Below are positions 34,566 through 47,373 of a stretch of 64,000 bases of DNA, in pieces. Every line of letters starts with the position of its first letter. The first letter of the stretch is position 1. Position numbers and translations under genes: made by a program. The DNA is taken from the NCBI GenBank assembly GCA_023653785.1, contig JAMKCH010022366.1, forward strand, positions 1 to 64,000, in the 5' to 3' direction. The DNA is from Ophioderma brevispina (taxonomy: Eukaryota > Echinodermata > Ophiuroidea > Amphilepidida > Ophiodermatidae). Below the pieces are notes generated by a model. It was not told the origin of the DNA and searched no databases. It was given only the letters and a program-made list of their open reading frames with translations.

Positions 34566-36545
34566 TTAGCTAATTTAGCTAATTATAATAACTAATTAGT
34601 GGACTTTTGAAAAGTGATCCTTTTTCCTCACAATTTAGCGTTTTTTTAACAGAATAAAACCTATATACTTATAGCAAGAGTGAATACTTAGGTAATAGTT
34701 TTCGGACCTATTTATTTATAGTGTTTAAAAAACAGATAAAGGTTTTATTGTCTTTATGTCTGTCCGGTCTCATTTTGGGTATTTTAAAATGTTTGAAATT
34801 TGTTTCTCTCAGCCAAGGCTCTTGGCCATTTCAACCCAAATTAGGTCAGAAGAACCCTTGTCCAACGTTATATAGGGTGTTCCACAGCTTGGGCCAATTA
34901 ACCTTAAAGTGTAGGGGGGGGGGGGGGGTTAAACGTGGACCCAACATTTTGCTTTTTTGTGTGCCATTCTTAATGGTCAACATTTTTGCCCAAATTTGTA
35001 TGCAATTGCCTAAATATAAGTCGCCGCATATTTTGGGGCAAAAAAATTCAACTCGGCCATGGCATTATTATGCTGATTATTTTGGCGGCACGGAACTATT
35101 TCAAATTGTTTTGGCCCTTAAATCGTCTCGAGTAACTTTAAAAAAATCAGCATGTAATATTTGAGATTTCCTATTAGAACCAAATTTTATAAGCGAAAGT
35201 CCTTAAGGAAAGTGGTGTTTCTTTTTTTTGGTGGGAGGGAATGGGTTGCGCCCGTTGCAAAAATCGGTTTTTGGACCGATATTTTGAATTCCGTTTACAA
35301 TGATTTTCATTTTTCCCTGTTATGTGGTTGTGTTGATTTACCCCATCCATGACCAGAGTTTTGTTTAAAAAATTCCACTGCCAAAGTGGTTCAGGGGGTC
35401 CTGTGGACCCCATCATCCCACACACACACACACACACCAAACAGGATGCACTAAGACTTTATACACTTGCCTCAAGGGGCATTCTTTGAAAATTTATGAA
35501 TTTGTTTTTGTGTAACAGATAATTGCTATTAATCACCAATCTTTGGTCAGCACGAGCCATGCCCCCAAATCCATTCAGGTTTTAACCAGATGGATTCAAG
35601 GACTACATTGAAAACCAAATTCAGTAGAAGAAACACTCAACCACTGACTTGTGACCCATATCTATGGGTTACGAGTCAGCGGTTGCACCCAATATGGGGT
35701 GTTAACAGACACAATGAGCTAGTAAAATCTCAATTCCCTTGGCCACAGTTCAGTAGCTTTCATTCTTCACCAATGTTTTAAGGTTTTTTGGGGATGATAT
35801 ATGTATACCCAGATCACACAAGGGTTAGTTCATGTCAATTTATGTACAAGTACAACCCACTGAACTGTTTTTGTCCTTGGTGGATGGCATATTGCAACTC
35901 ATAGTGAGGTTGGGTCAAAGCTCATGTGTGCAAATTAAAGGGGCATTTTTGGCAGTTTTGCTAAAATTATATAATTGTTTCTCTTCTGCCGAACAATTAG
36001 CTGATTGCAGCCTAGCTTGGTCAGAAACGCCAATGGACTCCTGGGGTGTGTTAGAGATGACACCAATTGACCCTTTATGACTTTTAACCCCATCAACAAT
36101 GTACATATTTTGTTGATCACCAAGGAGGGGCAAGATTGTGGTTTGAGAACCACCCGTTGTTCGTAATTACCAAAATTTTTATACCAAGTTAATTTGTTTC
36201 TCATAGTATTCCCCAAGGATCGTAAGGTAAGGTTGTCACAAAAACATTGTCCTCTTTGAATGACCATCACTTGATAGGCTCTGCATCATTGATGACTTGG
36301 TTTGTCTGGTGTCATCAAAAACAGAAACAGGTGGGCACAACAACATTTTTTGTTTAAGTATTCTTAGAAATGCTGAAATATCCCCTTTTCATAATTTTAT
36401 TGAAGAAACTACAATTCCCTGGTGATGAATAAGTGTCATATGAAAGGAAATTAGACAATTCTCGTGTTAGCGTTAGATTTGCAGATTGAGTGTTTTCTAT
36501 TTGAAATAACAGGTGTTTTTAATTATCCTAAATATTTTTCCCCTA

Positions 36546-36548
<3 letters not shown>

Positions 36549-36595
<47 letters not shown>
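36549..36595 (+). repeat. poly-A run (~46 bases)
   Basis: Uninterrupted A run followed by TTTAGG. No LINE or SINE body was recognised immediately upstream, so its origin is unclear. Confidence 0.9.
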
Positions 36596-36598
<3 letters not shown>

Positions 36599-37129
36599 AG
36601 GTATTTTGTTTATACACATATTCATGGAGTGTTTTAGCTTAAAAGCACTTCCATTTAGGCTGGGAAAAATTATTTAAGTAAAAATTAGGAAATACAAAAA
36701 AAAAACCAAACTAAAACAAATCATGCTGTCTTGAAGCAAACCATGTTGGGGATATTTTAATCCTAATTTAGTACAAGTGCAAGTTGGATAAATTGATTTA
36801 GGATTTTTGATTTTATGGGTCACTTCTGAAGACCATTTATGTTCAAAGCAAAGATTTACAGGCTGCACAAAATATTTTTTGTCATTTCTAGGTCAAGGTT
36901 GCTGAATCCAAATGGGAATGACGCCACTTATCAACTCGAGTAGGGGGGGGGGGGGGGAAGAGGGGTAGGCGAACAAAGTCCAAAATTGTGTTAATTTGCA
37001 GTTTTGAGGAAATCTCACCTCAAGGGTCATGTGACGACATCCCCCCCCCCCGCAAAAAAAAATCATGCAACCACATAAACGCTCTGACTTTTGCACTCAT
37101 TTTAGCCCACAAAATACTAGTACTTAGGG

Positions 37130-37240
37130 AATTTTTAGCATTATAATGAAATATCGTGTGGTTCTTAAACTTCTATGAATATATTTTTATCCCAAAAGTA
37201 CTACATGGTTTATACAGATTACAGTAGTAGACATAATTGC
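37130..37240 (-). repeat. inverted, diverged copy of a large-repeat segment (8570-8700)
   Basis: The reverse complement reads TTTTGGGATAAAAATATATTC then AGAAGTTTAAGAACCACA, matching TTTGGGGATAAAAAGATTCA then AGAAGTTTAAGAACCACA in copy 1 (about 8630-8668) and in copy 2. This is a dispersed repeat inside the large duplicated unit. Confidence 0.6.
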
Positions 37241-37693
37241 AATGATCATGACTGATTCGAAACACATCTGAGCCCAGGCCCATTGTACCTCATGATATAA
37301 CAAATGTACCTTTGGTAAATAGGCTCTTACATTGTTATTAGAAAATTGCCTTTTGTTATGCACTCATTTTGATATTAGGGTGAAACATCTGTTTCCCCTT
37401 CCCCTTTGTATGCAGCTGATTTTAGGATAACTAAGGATACAATATTACGAATTTAATTTATGCAAATTATGCAAATAGTGATATTTTGCATGGACCATGC
37501 TTCTAAGAGGATTTGTCTCATATAAAATAATGAGTATGTAAAATTTCACCCTATTATTATTATAAGCGTAGAATTCTATATTAAATTAGGGCAAATTTCA
37601 CCTTTTTTGTATAATATGTGATTTAGGGCGAAATCTTCACTTTAAACGTCCACCATTGTGTTACAGTTTTATAGGTTATATGTGTTATTCCAT

Positions 37694-38045
37694 AAAAGGC
37701 TGACTCAGATTTCCCGATGGAGGGCGCACTCAATTTTTCAAACACGTCGTGTTTTTGCATGTACTAATGCTTGACCATATTAACTAATCAATTGTGTGAC
37801 ATATATAAGCTCAAATCGACATTCTTCATATATAAAATCACAATTTGTTATGAAATTCCGGGGAACCGGAATTTGTGTTATACACGGTATCCTATGGCAC
37901 TGTTATACTGTTGCATAAAGTTACTGCTGATGAAACGGGAAAATCCTATTCATCTCTACCTTTGGAATTGACATTTTAGGTGACTATCTTTAGTTCCGGG
38001 AGGAATATTTTTAATTCTTACTCATATTATATCGAGTCAGCCTTT
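37694..38045. mobile_element. MITE family with AAAGGCYGACTC ends, copy B
   Basis: The ends AAAAGGCTGACTCAGA and ATCGAGTCAGCCTTT are inverted. The interior matches copy A at 25967-26364 in the same orientation. The inner palindrome is eroded (AATTCCGGGGAACCGGAATT). It lies in the intron-like region of the chitinase-like gene, upstream (minus sense) of the linker exon. Confidence 0.78.
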
Positions 38046-38700
38046 AATAATAACAAAGGATATGAAATTAATTATTATTTATTAAGCATAAGGCTGTCTG
38101 TAAAGGGACTGTGATATAGACAGCCCACAACTCATTGTCTCATGAATAATTAAAATATATCACCCCCCCAATGTTGAATTATTGTTGTTGTTATTATATT
38201 ATAAAGTATATGTGTGGATTTATTAAGGAGAAAAATGGCTAGGTATGCACTAATTAAATACGTTAGGGGCGGAATTTTGTTTCCCCCTAACCACAGTAAG
38301 TATTACACTTGGTTTCGTTTTTTTGGGATAAACAAGGATTATGAATATTAATTTAAAATAATAATAATAAGAACTCCTTATAGCCTTAATGAATAATTAA
38401 ATTTTCCCCCATAATCAACAGTTATTATATTATATTATATTGTTATTATTATTATTATATTATTTGTTGATTTAACCTACATTCCTGGATGGGTCAACTT
38501 CTATATAAGATTACAATTTCATAATATTACAAATTGAATAAATTTTGATTTTGATACAGAGAAAGTCCTGCAGTATGTTTTTGAATCTGGAGCAATCAAA
38601 GGACATACTTTGTGACCTCATCGTTAATAATATTATCAAGGAAGCAAGTAAAAATTACTTCCAAGTATCATTGAATGCATCTTTCTCTTCTTGTCATAGG
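38046..38700. other. AT-rich, TTA/TAA-rich non-coding sequence
   Basis: Dense ATT/TTA triplet runs at about 38170-38200, 38358-38375 and 38415-38460. No coding signal until the GH18-like exon. Confidence 0.45.
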
Positions 38701-38725
38701 CCAAGTTCCTTTCCGCAGTAGAGAC

Positions 38726-38797
38726 CTCTGTAATTCCATCAAAATCTAGAGCCCAAACCATGCCACCTCGGAGACCCAGCGCATGGATGATGCCCCC
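38726..38797 (-). CDS. GH18 chitinase-like exon (C-terminal barrel strand)
   Basis: On the minus strand, after CCAATCAG as an acceptor, 24 codons read GGIIHALGLRGGMVWALDFD then GITE. GLRGGMVWALDFDGI closely fits the last strand of the GH18 barrel in animal chitinases, where GLGGAMVWALDLDDF is usual and the Trp lines the substrate floor. The exon would be 72 nt, phase 0 to 0, ending before GTCTCT, a poor donor; the frame stays open for about 24 more codons. It is the most upstream member of a same-strand trio with the linker and CBM14-like exons. The catalytic DxxDxDxE exon was searched for on the minus strand up to 64 kb and not found, so the gene is incomplete here or extends beyond the window. 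Confidence 0.42.
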
Positions 38798-38917
38798 CTG
38801 ATTGGAAGAAAATGGTAAACAAATGTTATAGAATGCTTATAAGTTTCTTTGATATTTTAGGCCAAGAAAAAAACATGTTGTCAAAAGACCACGTGGCATT
38901 TTGTTGAATTGGGTCTT

Positions 38918-39300
38918 TAAAAGTGACAAGGAGTAGAATTTTTTTAAGGATCCGAATTTCATTTTCTTCTCTCAATATGCACTCGATCGGTTGTAGACCA
39001 CCTTACCGAGAACGTTTCAAAGGTTTTGGACAAACATTGTTGTCAAAAGAACACCGCAACCTTGTTTTTGAAACTTGCCGCTATCGTACTCGGTCCCCTC
39101 ATAGAAAACCTGCTTTGACTTTCTTTCTGTCGTGCACGACAGAAAACTACATAAATGCAATCAATCTTATTTACATAAAGACGGCGTACTTCTGCCTTAT
39201 TCACTTCAGGTGTGATCTCATACATTGGTAAACAGTCCAATATGTAAAAAAAACCGGGGTTCGAGCAAATTGGGGGCGCTTCTTTCTGAAAATCTCCTGT
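38918..39300 (+). repeat. dispersed repeat, partner at 22290-22650
   Basis: Same landmark order as the 22.3-kb copy: GTGACAAGG, TGCACTCGATCGGTTGTAGA, GAACGTTTCAAAGG, CGGTCCCCTCATAGAA, CTTATTCACTTCAGGTGTGA and CTGTCTCTTAAGTGCA. A short TCGTGCACGACAG palindrome sits inside. Moderately diverged and non-coding. Confidence 0.65.
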
Positions 39301-42300
39301 CTCTTAAGTGCATTATTTTTTTTTTAGGTTTTTTGCTCATTTGAAAGATTTTTTTTTTAAATTCCTCAAGAAACAAATGAAATTAGAAAAAGTGGTTCCA
39401 AAATGAATAAAAACAACATTTGCATTTTTTTTTTTTTTTTTTTTTTTAATTTTGCATTTTACAATTTTTCGCATTTTTTTGAACACACTTTTTTTTTGTT
39501 GCCTATTGGCCATAACCCCCCTGAACAGACCCCCAAATACACCACTAAAAATCCAGAAAGGTGAACATTACTTAAAAAGAATCAGTTACTTCCAGTTGAA
39601 TGAACTGAATGAATTTTTTTTGGCCCAAAAAATATTTTATTGCATAGTTTTTTTTTCAAAAAATTGAGCATTTTGAGTATTTTTGCCCCAGAAGAATGAC
39701 CTTGAACCTTTAAAATCAGGGCTGTATCCGTGTAACTAAAAGTCGGAACCTAGAAAACCATATTTCGTAGAATTTTAGCACGAAAAGATGCCTTTTTATC
39801 ATAAATATTTGCTGGAAAATCTCAATAGAGTTTTAAAATATTCACAGAATAAAACATCTTATTAATTAGAGGTTATACATATATGAAATGTGAGGATACT
39901 AACTGTCTCACATTCCAAAATGTCCTCTAAAGTTTGCTAAAAAAAGTCTTCCGAGTAGGTGGTATGTAACTAATTGATAACGGCTTATGCCTTTGATTCG
40001 GCCCCTTGACATAGAAAAAAGAGATCGGTCCACCCACAGGGGTGAAGCCCATTCAAACCAGTCGTCCGGCTGGCGCTGACATTTTGAATATTCACGGATA
40101 TTCCTAGTTTGGGTGCTTGTATACACACATAATTTCAATTCGAATACAAACAATCCCGCCAAATATCATTGTTGGATGTTGGGTGGCTATTGGGGGGGGG
40201 TGTTAAAATTTTGTCTACCCATGGCCACACAACGAATGAAATGACACGTCTGTCGTCTTGATTTAAATAAATCCCGCCTCAATGAATACAAATTTTCACC
40301 TAGCGCGCATTGCATTATTTGAAAAAAAAGATATCTGAAGCACAATGATCCAGGACAAACATATTTTACACACACCGGCCATCTCTAACACATACATCAT
40401 TTGTAATCAAACTAAACCGATTAGTGTATATGCACAGCGTCACCCACATATGTGGAAGAAGCGGAGGCATCCATTGCTTTCTATTGTTTGGACTCTATTG
40501 TTTTCTTTTGGTCAGCAAAACATGCGAGACGATGAATTTCTAAAGATTTACGTAACGTTGGCTGCCTCTCTACCTCTATATAGAACCTCTTTGTGGTCAC
40601 AATCATCACATGTAAAAGCCTTCTATACTATACCCCTACCTCTGTGAATAAATGGTGTGAACCGTGCGGGCGACAAAATGAAGATCTTTACGGAAGATTA
40701 TGGTAACTTTGGAATTACAGACTGTCCCAAATAAAACCTAACAATCAAACTAAAAATTATAAAAAATATAACTTATTATAAAAAAATTAATATTTTTACT
40801 TTATTTGTTAGCCAGATCCTACAAAGGCTAAATCCGCGCTTTATTCCGTCTCCATTTGATGGACTCCCAAGGCGGAGACTGTGTCAGTTGACACACAGGA
40901 TAAAATACCATCTTGGGGCCACTGTTTTCACCGGAGGTTCAAGAAACTAAAGGTATAAAAACGTGTAAGCATCATTGATGGGATTAAACCGTTTTTTCAA
41001 CAACAACAGAATATTGTCCAGATCAGAGTGAATGTTTTCTCATGCCATCGAACTAATCAATCAATTATTTGTTTCCCGTGAAAGCCCAGAAATGTATATG
41101 TTTGTGGGTGAAAATGCGGGAACTGGCACCTCGCAGGGGTACACAATAAAGCTCAATGACATTCGTTGAAATTTGGGGATTGTCACTGCTGAAACAATAA
41201 TGTAACAGTCCTACACGTTCTGTTGAGAGGTGACAAATTGTGTATAACGCTGCTAATTTGAGGGACAATTTACCCTCCCATTTATTCCCCACTGCCTTAT
41301 CCAGATGCCAGGGTCGAGGAACATAATGTAAGAAAGCAGTGTTCATACCAAGAACAATAAAGGAAAGGATGGTTTGTGTTCAATAGGTCTCAGTTTATTT
41401 TCATCAAGGTGTTTTTTTACTGGTTCTAACCTTCTGCTGAAACCTGGAGCTAACGCTCTGAGACCACACAAGACCTGTTTTTGCCGAATTGAATTCTCCC
41501 AATGCACTTTTTATTAGCAATTGCGACATTATAACGATTTAAATTAATGTTATAATCACAGGAAGCAACGAGCACTTTATACCTAACTTTTTTATTTTCT
41601 TTTCAATAAAGAATGTCTTGAATGTGATTTTCAAGGCAACTTTGTGATATGCATGAATGCCTGAAACTGGCCCAACGGTTTTTTCAACTGTCTCAGATAA
41701 TTACCCCTAACTCCTGAACCCGACCCCTAAATTACACCAACTAAAAGTCTCATGAAAGCTGGAACCTCGTAAAAAGAATCATCAAAATCCAGTTGTGGAT
41801 GAACGTGATATTTTTGGGCCAGAAAATAACTCTTGCTTGTCATACGTTTTTTATCTTCTTGACATTCCGTAGTAATTATAAAAAAATCAAACAGTTCCTC
41901 AAAGGCACCGAATCAAGCCATCAACACTGTATTTGAAATAGTAAAAATCAATGTGTATTTGCAACCTATTGTTCATCATTTCTTTACTTATTTTTCAATG
42001 GCGGTACATCATCATACTCCAGAGCCCCATTCCCGAGTATTGTAAGAGTACAGCATTGTTTTGAAACACTCGTATATGTCATACATCACCGTATTTCGAT
42101 CGACCATTTCCTTACTATTATGCGCTTAGAATACTTTGGCAGGACAGGATCTCTTCTACTTTCACGAAATGTTGTTCAAATCCAACATTTCTGGCAAATC
42201 TGTGATGGGTAAAGAGATAAATGTCAAAGTGGAATAATGCAATTTGCATATCTATGTGTTTTGAACCCCAGCCCCTAAATAAACTACTAAACACTTTTGC

Positions 42301-42504
42301 AAAATATGCCGTAGCCGTCATGGCTTTGTTCGAACTGGAGGTGTGTTTGTCAGCACGAAGTGGAATCCAGAAGTTTTAACGTAAAAACCCCACTAATATA
42401 TCCGATCATTTCTTCACACTGATACTGAGATTGGTGATTTTAAAGTTCTCCATCCTAATTAAAAGGTACATGGGCCTCGATGGTTTTCTGTTCATCTCTT
42501 TCCT
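39301..42504. other. intergenic AT-rich sequence, no gene seen
   Basis: No recognised coding signal on either strand. Poly-T runs lie at 39427-39447 and nearby, and a G9 run at about 40192-40200. Short frames (for example 39908-40162 and 41065-41346 minus, 40345-40647 plus) lack motifs. GH18 signatures were looked for on the minus strand and not seen. Confidence 0.45.
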
Positions 42505-42945
42505 AGGTTCGTTATTCCAAATGTTCATTATTCCGACTGTCGTTTCCAACTACGGGAATTTCCATCCTACGTATCGCCGGGTATTAGAATATTTATTTTA
42601 ATATATTTTCCTAAGGTTCGTTAACCGAACATTTGTTTCTTTATTCCCGAGAGGTTTTTTATTCCGAATGTTCGTTTTATCCGAAGTTGCGTTTTTCAGA
42701 AGGTTCGTTATTCCGAAGGTTTCTATCCGAAATTAAATAAATGTTTTGTTGACCGAAATGAAATGAGGGTTCGTTGATCCGAAAATGAAATAAGGTTGTT
42801 GATCCGAGTATGACATGAGGTTCGCTGAAGCCGAAGATGAAATTAGGTTCGTTGATCCGAAAATTACCATAGGTTTGTTGATCCGAAAATGAGAAAAAGT
42901 TAATTAATCCGAAAATAAAAAAGGTCGTTAATCCGAAAATGAATT
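42505..42945 (+). repeat. composite minisatellite (GGTTCGTTATTCCGAA type)
   Basis: First come ~16-base units like GGTTCGTTATTCCGAA (42505-42730), then ~25-base units like GGTTCGTTGATCCGAAAATG with a following AAATGA (42765-42945). Units are degenerate and interrupted. The same two unit types occur in opposite order and strand at 52290-52765. Confidence 0.85.
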
Positions 42946-44849
42946 GTTTCATATTTTCGCTTTCTGCCACCGAGAACCAATTCTTTAAACCCAGTTCGTT
43001 GTTCGGAAGAATTTAACATAAGAAATATAAGAATCTTTGAATAGCCAAAGATATTTTGAGGAAGGGTGTTTTGGATGTTTAATCGCATCCATTAAACCTC
43101 GATTTCCGAACCTAAAACAGTCAGGAATGAACCCGATTCTGCTGCTTTAGCCTCTTTCAGGATCTTTACAGGCAAAACTTCATTTTGACACTGTTTACCA
43201 AGATTTTTTCCAGAAAGTTAGCACTTTCTACGGATTGGGAAGCCTCTTTCTTTCGTGAAAATTGGGAATTATGAACAACCCAGATGCACGAAACCCCTCT
43301 CCCATAGGAATGTTATTGCTATACGGCCACTGTCGGTGTCAGTTGAGGCAATGGTGTCACTTATACCTACCGCGCTGAGCACGTTTGTTTTCCGGTTGCA
43401 CTGTAACCATAATGTGTCCTGAAATAGAGCACTAATTATAGTCTATTTGTAACACTTTATGTACACTAACACTTTTTAGTTTCCATGTTAGGGAAGATCT
43501 GCACAAAACATCTTAAATCTTACTTATCTCTAATTGTTGTTTTTAAAATAAAAGATCAAAAGTTTATTGCTCCAAATGCCTTTTTTCCCCACTCAAATCG
43601 GCCCTTCCGTTCCAGAAGTTTACAGCAATCAAATCTGGCGTGTCAACGATTTGTCATGAATATTGTTAATGTTGTTTATTGTTTTCCAAGCTGTGAATAT
43701 ACTAATGTATTTTATTGTTTTTTTTCAAAAGCGGCGATATGTAAAAAGATTTCTTTAATAAACAATCATATCTCGAAAAGTAAATGTGCTATCATTGTGA
43801 AATAAGTGACATTAATTATAATCATTCAAATGCTTGGCTAACGTATATGTCAAGAAGTTAATCATACTGACCTAATTTGTCATAATATTAAAATAGTGTT
43901 TCTATACTAAAAATCTTTATATCTCAAAATGTAGCTTTACCTCTTTCAAAATAGTAATGTACGGCATTTTTCAATGGATTTTGGCTCAAATGTTCACAGA
44001 AGGTGTAATTTCTGTAATTTGTAAAAAAGTATGGAGTTAATTTTTTTATTTTTGGTCTCAATTTTTTTTAGGGGGGGGGGGGTCATTTTTTGGGGGTTGG
44101 GGGTCAAAAAATGGATTTTTGTTGTTGCATTTTTGCTTTTTTTTTTGCTTTTTTTGAAAAAAAATAAAAAAACTACTCCATACTTTTTTAAGTTTACCTT
44201 TTATCTTTCATTTAAAAAAATTAGGCCTTCTAAGCATGTATCCTTTTTTTTGGGATTAACTCTTTTGAAATCCGACCCCGGTAAAATCCAAGATGGGCCG
44301 CCAATTAAATATGCAAAGTCTTTAGGTGATTTTTTTGTATTTTTGTTTTTTTGGTCACCCAAGTATCCTAGGCACCAATATGAGTTCATCACCTCTTCAT
44401 AACAAAAACAACTTTAAATAATAAATAAACTAATTAATAAAAACAAATTTTAGAACTATTACTTTTAAAACTGGGCTCGTTTTATATTTCATTTATTTAA
44501 AAGTTTTTTTCCGTGTTTTCAGTGTCCTCTATCTGAAAAAAATGAAATATTGTTTTTATTTGTGTTTTATTAACTTTCAGAAATAAAAACAAACAACAAC
44601 ACAATTCATTTGTGTTCGTCAATTTTATACTATACTCGGTGCGTCTTCAAAAAGTGGTGGTTCTTCAAAAATAGGTGTTAATTTGGTAACACTTTCTTTG
44701 AAGTGTGGCCATTAGCGTTCATTCATACCGGTCATTAGGGGGTTAGAACAGGAGGTCAAATCAGGAAACTAAACGCGTCATCTGTAGTTTAAACAAATTT
44801 CAGATTTTTTAAATTAAACATTTACATACTATACACAAATACATACACA
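42946..44849. other. intergenic AT-rich sequence, no gene seen
   Basis: No recognised coding signal. Contains a G12 run near 44071 and several T-rich runs (44110-44190). The 123-codon plus frame across this T/G-rich part (44031-44402) is Phe/Lys-rich low complexity. Confidence 0.45.
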
Positions 44850-45650
44850 GATACAAACAACATTTGATATAGCTCCTTATCAAAATAAGGTCAAGCACCT
44901 TTCAAATAGAAAGTAATTACTATTTAGCCTAAAAGATACTAATACAATATGTTTATAATGAGACGAACCACTTAACATCATAACTACTATATAATTAAGG
45001 AACCAGCTGCACAATCAAATAAGGTAATTCATGTGACGTAAAGAAAAAAAAACAAATTTAAGGACCCTGGTCCACTCTAGGAAGTAGATGGAATTTTAGA
45101 ACTTTCTTGAAAGTAACAATGGACTGGAGTGGCGAACAGAGATGGGCAAAGATTTCCATAGGCTATGGGCCGCAGTGCTGAAAGACCTGTCGCCCACTGA
45201 CCTTTCTGTACGATGAACCATTAGGAGTGTCCCTTGTCCTTGTCATCTGTAGACCCGCAAGCCTGGTCTGCCCGGAATCGGCCTATACAAAGAGAGATAT
45301 ATTCGACAAGTAGGATGGTAATTATCCGAAATACCCTTGTACGTAAGAAGCATAAGCTTAAAGACAATGCGCTTACGGATGGTAGCCACTGAGCTCTTTA
45401 AGGAGTGGTGTGGACGTGTGTCCTTCTATCAGATCTGAACACCAGCCTGCATGGCTGCTCTATTCTATCCTATAGAGGTAGCATCCAAATCTTCATGTTC
45501 GAATACATGAAATCAGCTACGGCTGATACCCATCAGTGACCTACAAGGACATTTGGCCCCTGCTGACCCTTGACCATTGCCGGATCCAGGTTGCATGGAG
45601 CCATGTCCCCAACAAGGTCTACTGGCGCCCCAGTTTACTGTGGCGGGACA
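44850..45650 (-). pseudogene. CR1/L2-like LINE, C-terminal ORF2 and 3' UTR, decayed
   Basis: Minus-strand reading with frame shifts gives the well-known tail of CR1/L2/Rex-type reverse transcriptase proteins. TPLLKELSGYHPVS is followed by FKLMLLTYKGISDNYHP (about 45320-45370), then GDRSFSTAAHSLWKSLPISV (about 45135-45195) and RKF. Downstream the 3' UTR contains AAGGAGCTATATCAAATGTT, resembling the conserved 3' hairpin (AGGCGCTATATAAATGTT type) of these clades. The catalytic RT domain is absent, a 5' truncation. Stops and indels make it non-functional. Clade choice among CR1, L2 and Rex1 is unresolved. Confidence 0.8.
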
Positions 45651-47373
45651 GAGAGTATAGAATAAAGTGAGAAAACAGAGGAGCAATTGAAAGTGTGGGT
45701 GGCCAGGTTGGAGTGAGAAAGAGGATGGCGAATAGAGATCGGATCGAGTGAGGTCCCCCGGCGTCCCCTTGGGCGCCCCTTTCGCACTTGGTGTTTGGTC
45801 TGCGCCCTTTTATATTGTTTTCAATATTGTTGTTTGCGTTTTTGTTTATAAAAAGAAAGCAATTCAAATGAGCGCGCTGTTTTTATCTAATAAAATACGT
45901 TGTATTAATAATATAAGATGTTCCTTCGCACAAAGCGCAATTTTTTTTTTACCAGCCCTTTTGGTTTTACGATGCTACAAACATCACCAAGAAAAACATA
46001 CTACAAGATGTATCGCCTATTATAGCTGGTCCGATATTTGAATTTTCATTCAACAAAAATGTTTTTTTTTTTTGTTTTTGTAATGGGTATAGTGATCTTA
46101 CTACTTGTGGCAGAGTTGACCGAGGCCGGTTGGACAAATCAACTAATGCCATGCCACTATGACTATGGGCCAATTTTGACTATGACGACGTCATCGTATT
46201 GAGCAATTGTGAGCTAAATCGATGGGGGTGAAATGATTAGAATTACCTTCTTTCAATCCCCATATTGACAAATCTACTTACGGTAAATCTACTATAGCAC
46301 ATTGGCCTTATCGACTGCGTTCGTACACTATAAGCACAGCGGGTCTTTTCGCCTGCGTTGTTCGTCCCCAAAACTGAATCCTAAATCGAGCTACTAGTTC
46401 TGGATTAGAGCGGGGAGCACGGACCAGGTGAAACAATCATCGTTCATCGATGCCCCACTACATCTACGCTTTTACGTAGTAAGTTAGGTATTACCCTCTA
46501 TACAATGTCAAGGTAAGTTATTTGTCTCAAATTGCGTGTGTCATTTTTTTCAATCGGGGCCAATTTAAGGTTACCACCGCAGGGGTCAAACTTTTCAATG
46601 CTCCAAACATTTTGAAAGCTTATCATGTTGTCCGTCTAGTCATAAGGATTCCAAAGAATCTATTGTTTTGGAGTATTGGGTAAAAATGGCTAATATGGTA
46701 AAAAAAGGTCAATTTCCATTTGTACAGGGGTCAAAAATCAAGTTGCTCCATTTTGGTAAAAAAATGAAAAAATAAGTTCATCTAGCTTACTGGTTCAAAA
46801 TAAGATAGTTTGTAGCAATCTGCGATGCATAGTTATCAATCATGTTATTTGACAAAATAGGTCATAGTGCACATAATCCCATGGGCATTGACCTTCTTTG
46901 ACCTTAGGAGTCCTCTTTCCTTAGGCAATAATTTGCAAGTAAAATATTAAAGTTCGTTTGTACATCTGGATATGAGGGGCCATGGATACCTTATAACCTT
47001 TCCACCAATGCCAAGTTAGTTTTTTGACATAGCTTCAGATTTGTTATTTTATTATATTGATTTATGCAGACCCAGCTAATGTCTGTTTTTTTTGAAACTC
47101 GCCGAGTTTACCATATCTTCCTTTTACATTTCAATGACCCATTCATTTCCCAGGTCTCACACATATTCAAGCATCAGCATTCCGTGTACAGCTAGATAAT
47201 GGGTTCCTTTGGTAAAACAGGCATAACAATTGTTAGGAATGATTTCTTTCGACTATTCTTTTTTCTAATGAGCGGAAGAACAAGCTGGTTTCGATATTTA
47301 AATTTTTATCAGCCAATTAAGGTTTTTGATAAAATATAATCACTCAGTCCTATTCTTTTTGGGACTCACACGG
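45651..47373. other. intergenic sequence, no gene seen
   Basis: No recognised coding signal. GTAAATCTACTATAGC at about 46280-46296 is a lone match to the end of the TA-flanked MITE family. A C-rich patch at 45751-45780 (CCCCCGGCGTCCCCTTGGGC) resembles ends of other GC-tipped MITEs in this window. Confidence 0.4.

Larger units (their letters stand above)
32687..37693. other. intron-like AT-rich sequence between chitinase-like exons
   Basis: About 5 kb without recognisable exons. It contains GT-rich microsatellite (34250-34565), a G16 run (34914-34930), a CA repeat (35419-35438), a long poly-A (36549-36595), G and C runs (36943-36958, 37041-37050) and an inverted partner of a large-repeat segment (37130-37240). 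A 147-codon plus frame at 34721-35164 is low-complexity and unsupported. Confidence 0.45.

Noticed and set aside
34721..35164. 147-codon plus-strand frame
   Set aside because: Passes through a G16 run and T-rich low-complexity sequence; no recognisable domain or splice support.
44031..44402. 123-codon Phe/Lys-rich frame
   Set aside because: Derived from T-rich and A-rich homopolymer runs; no motif.
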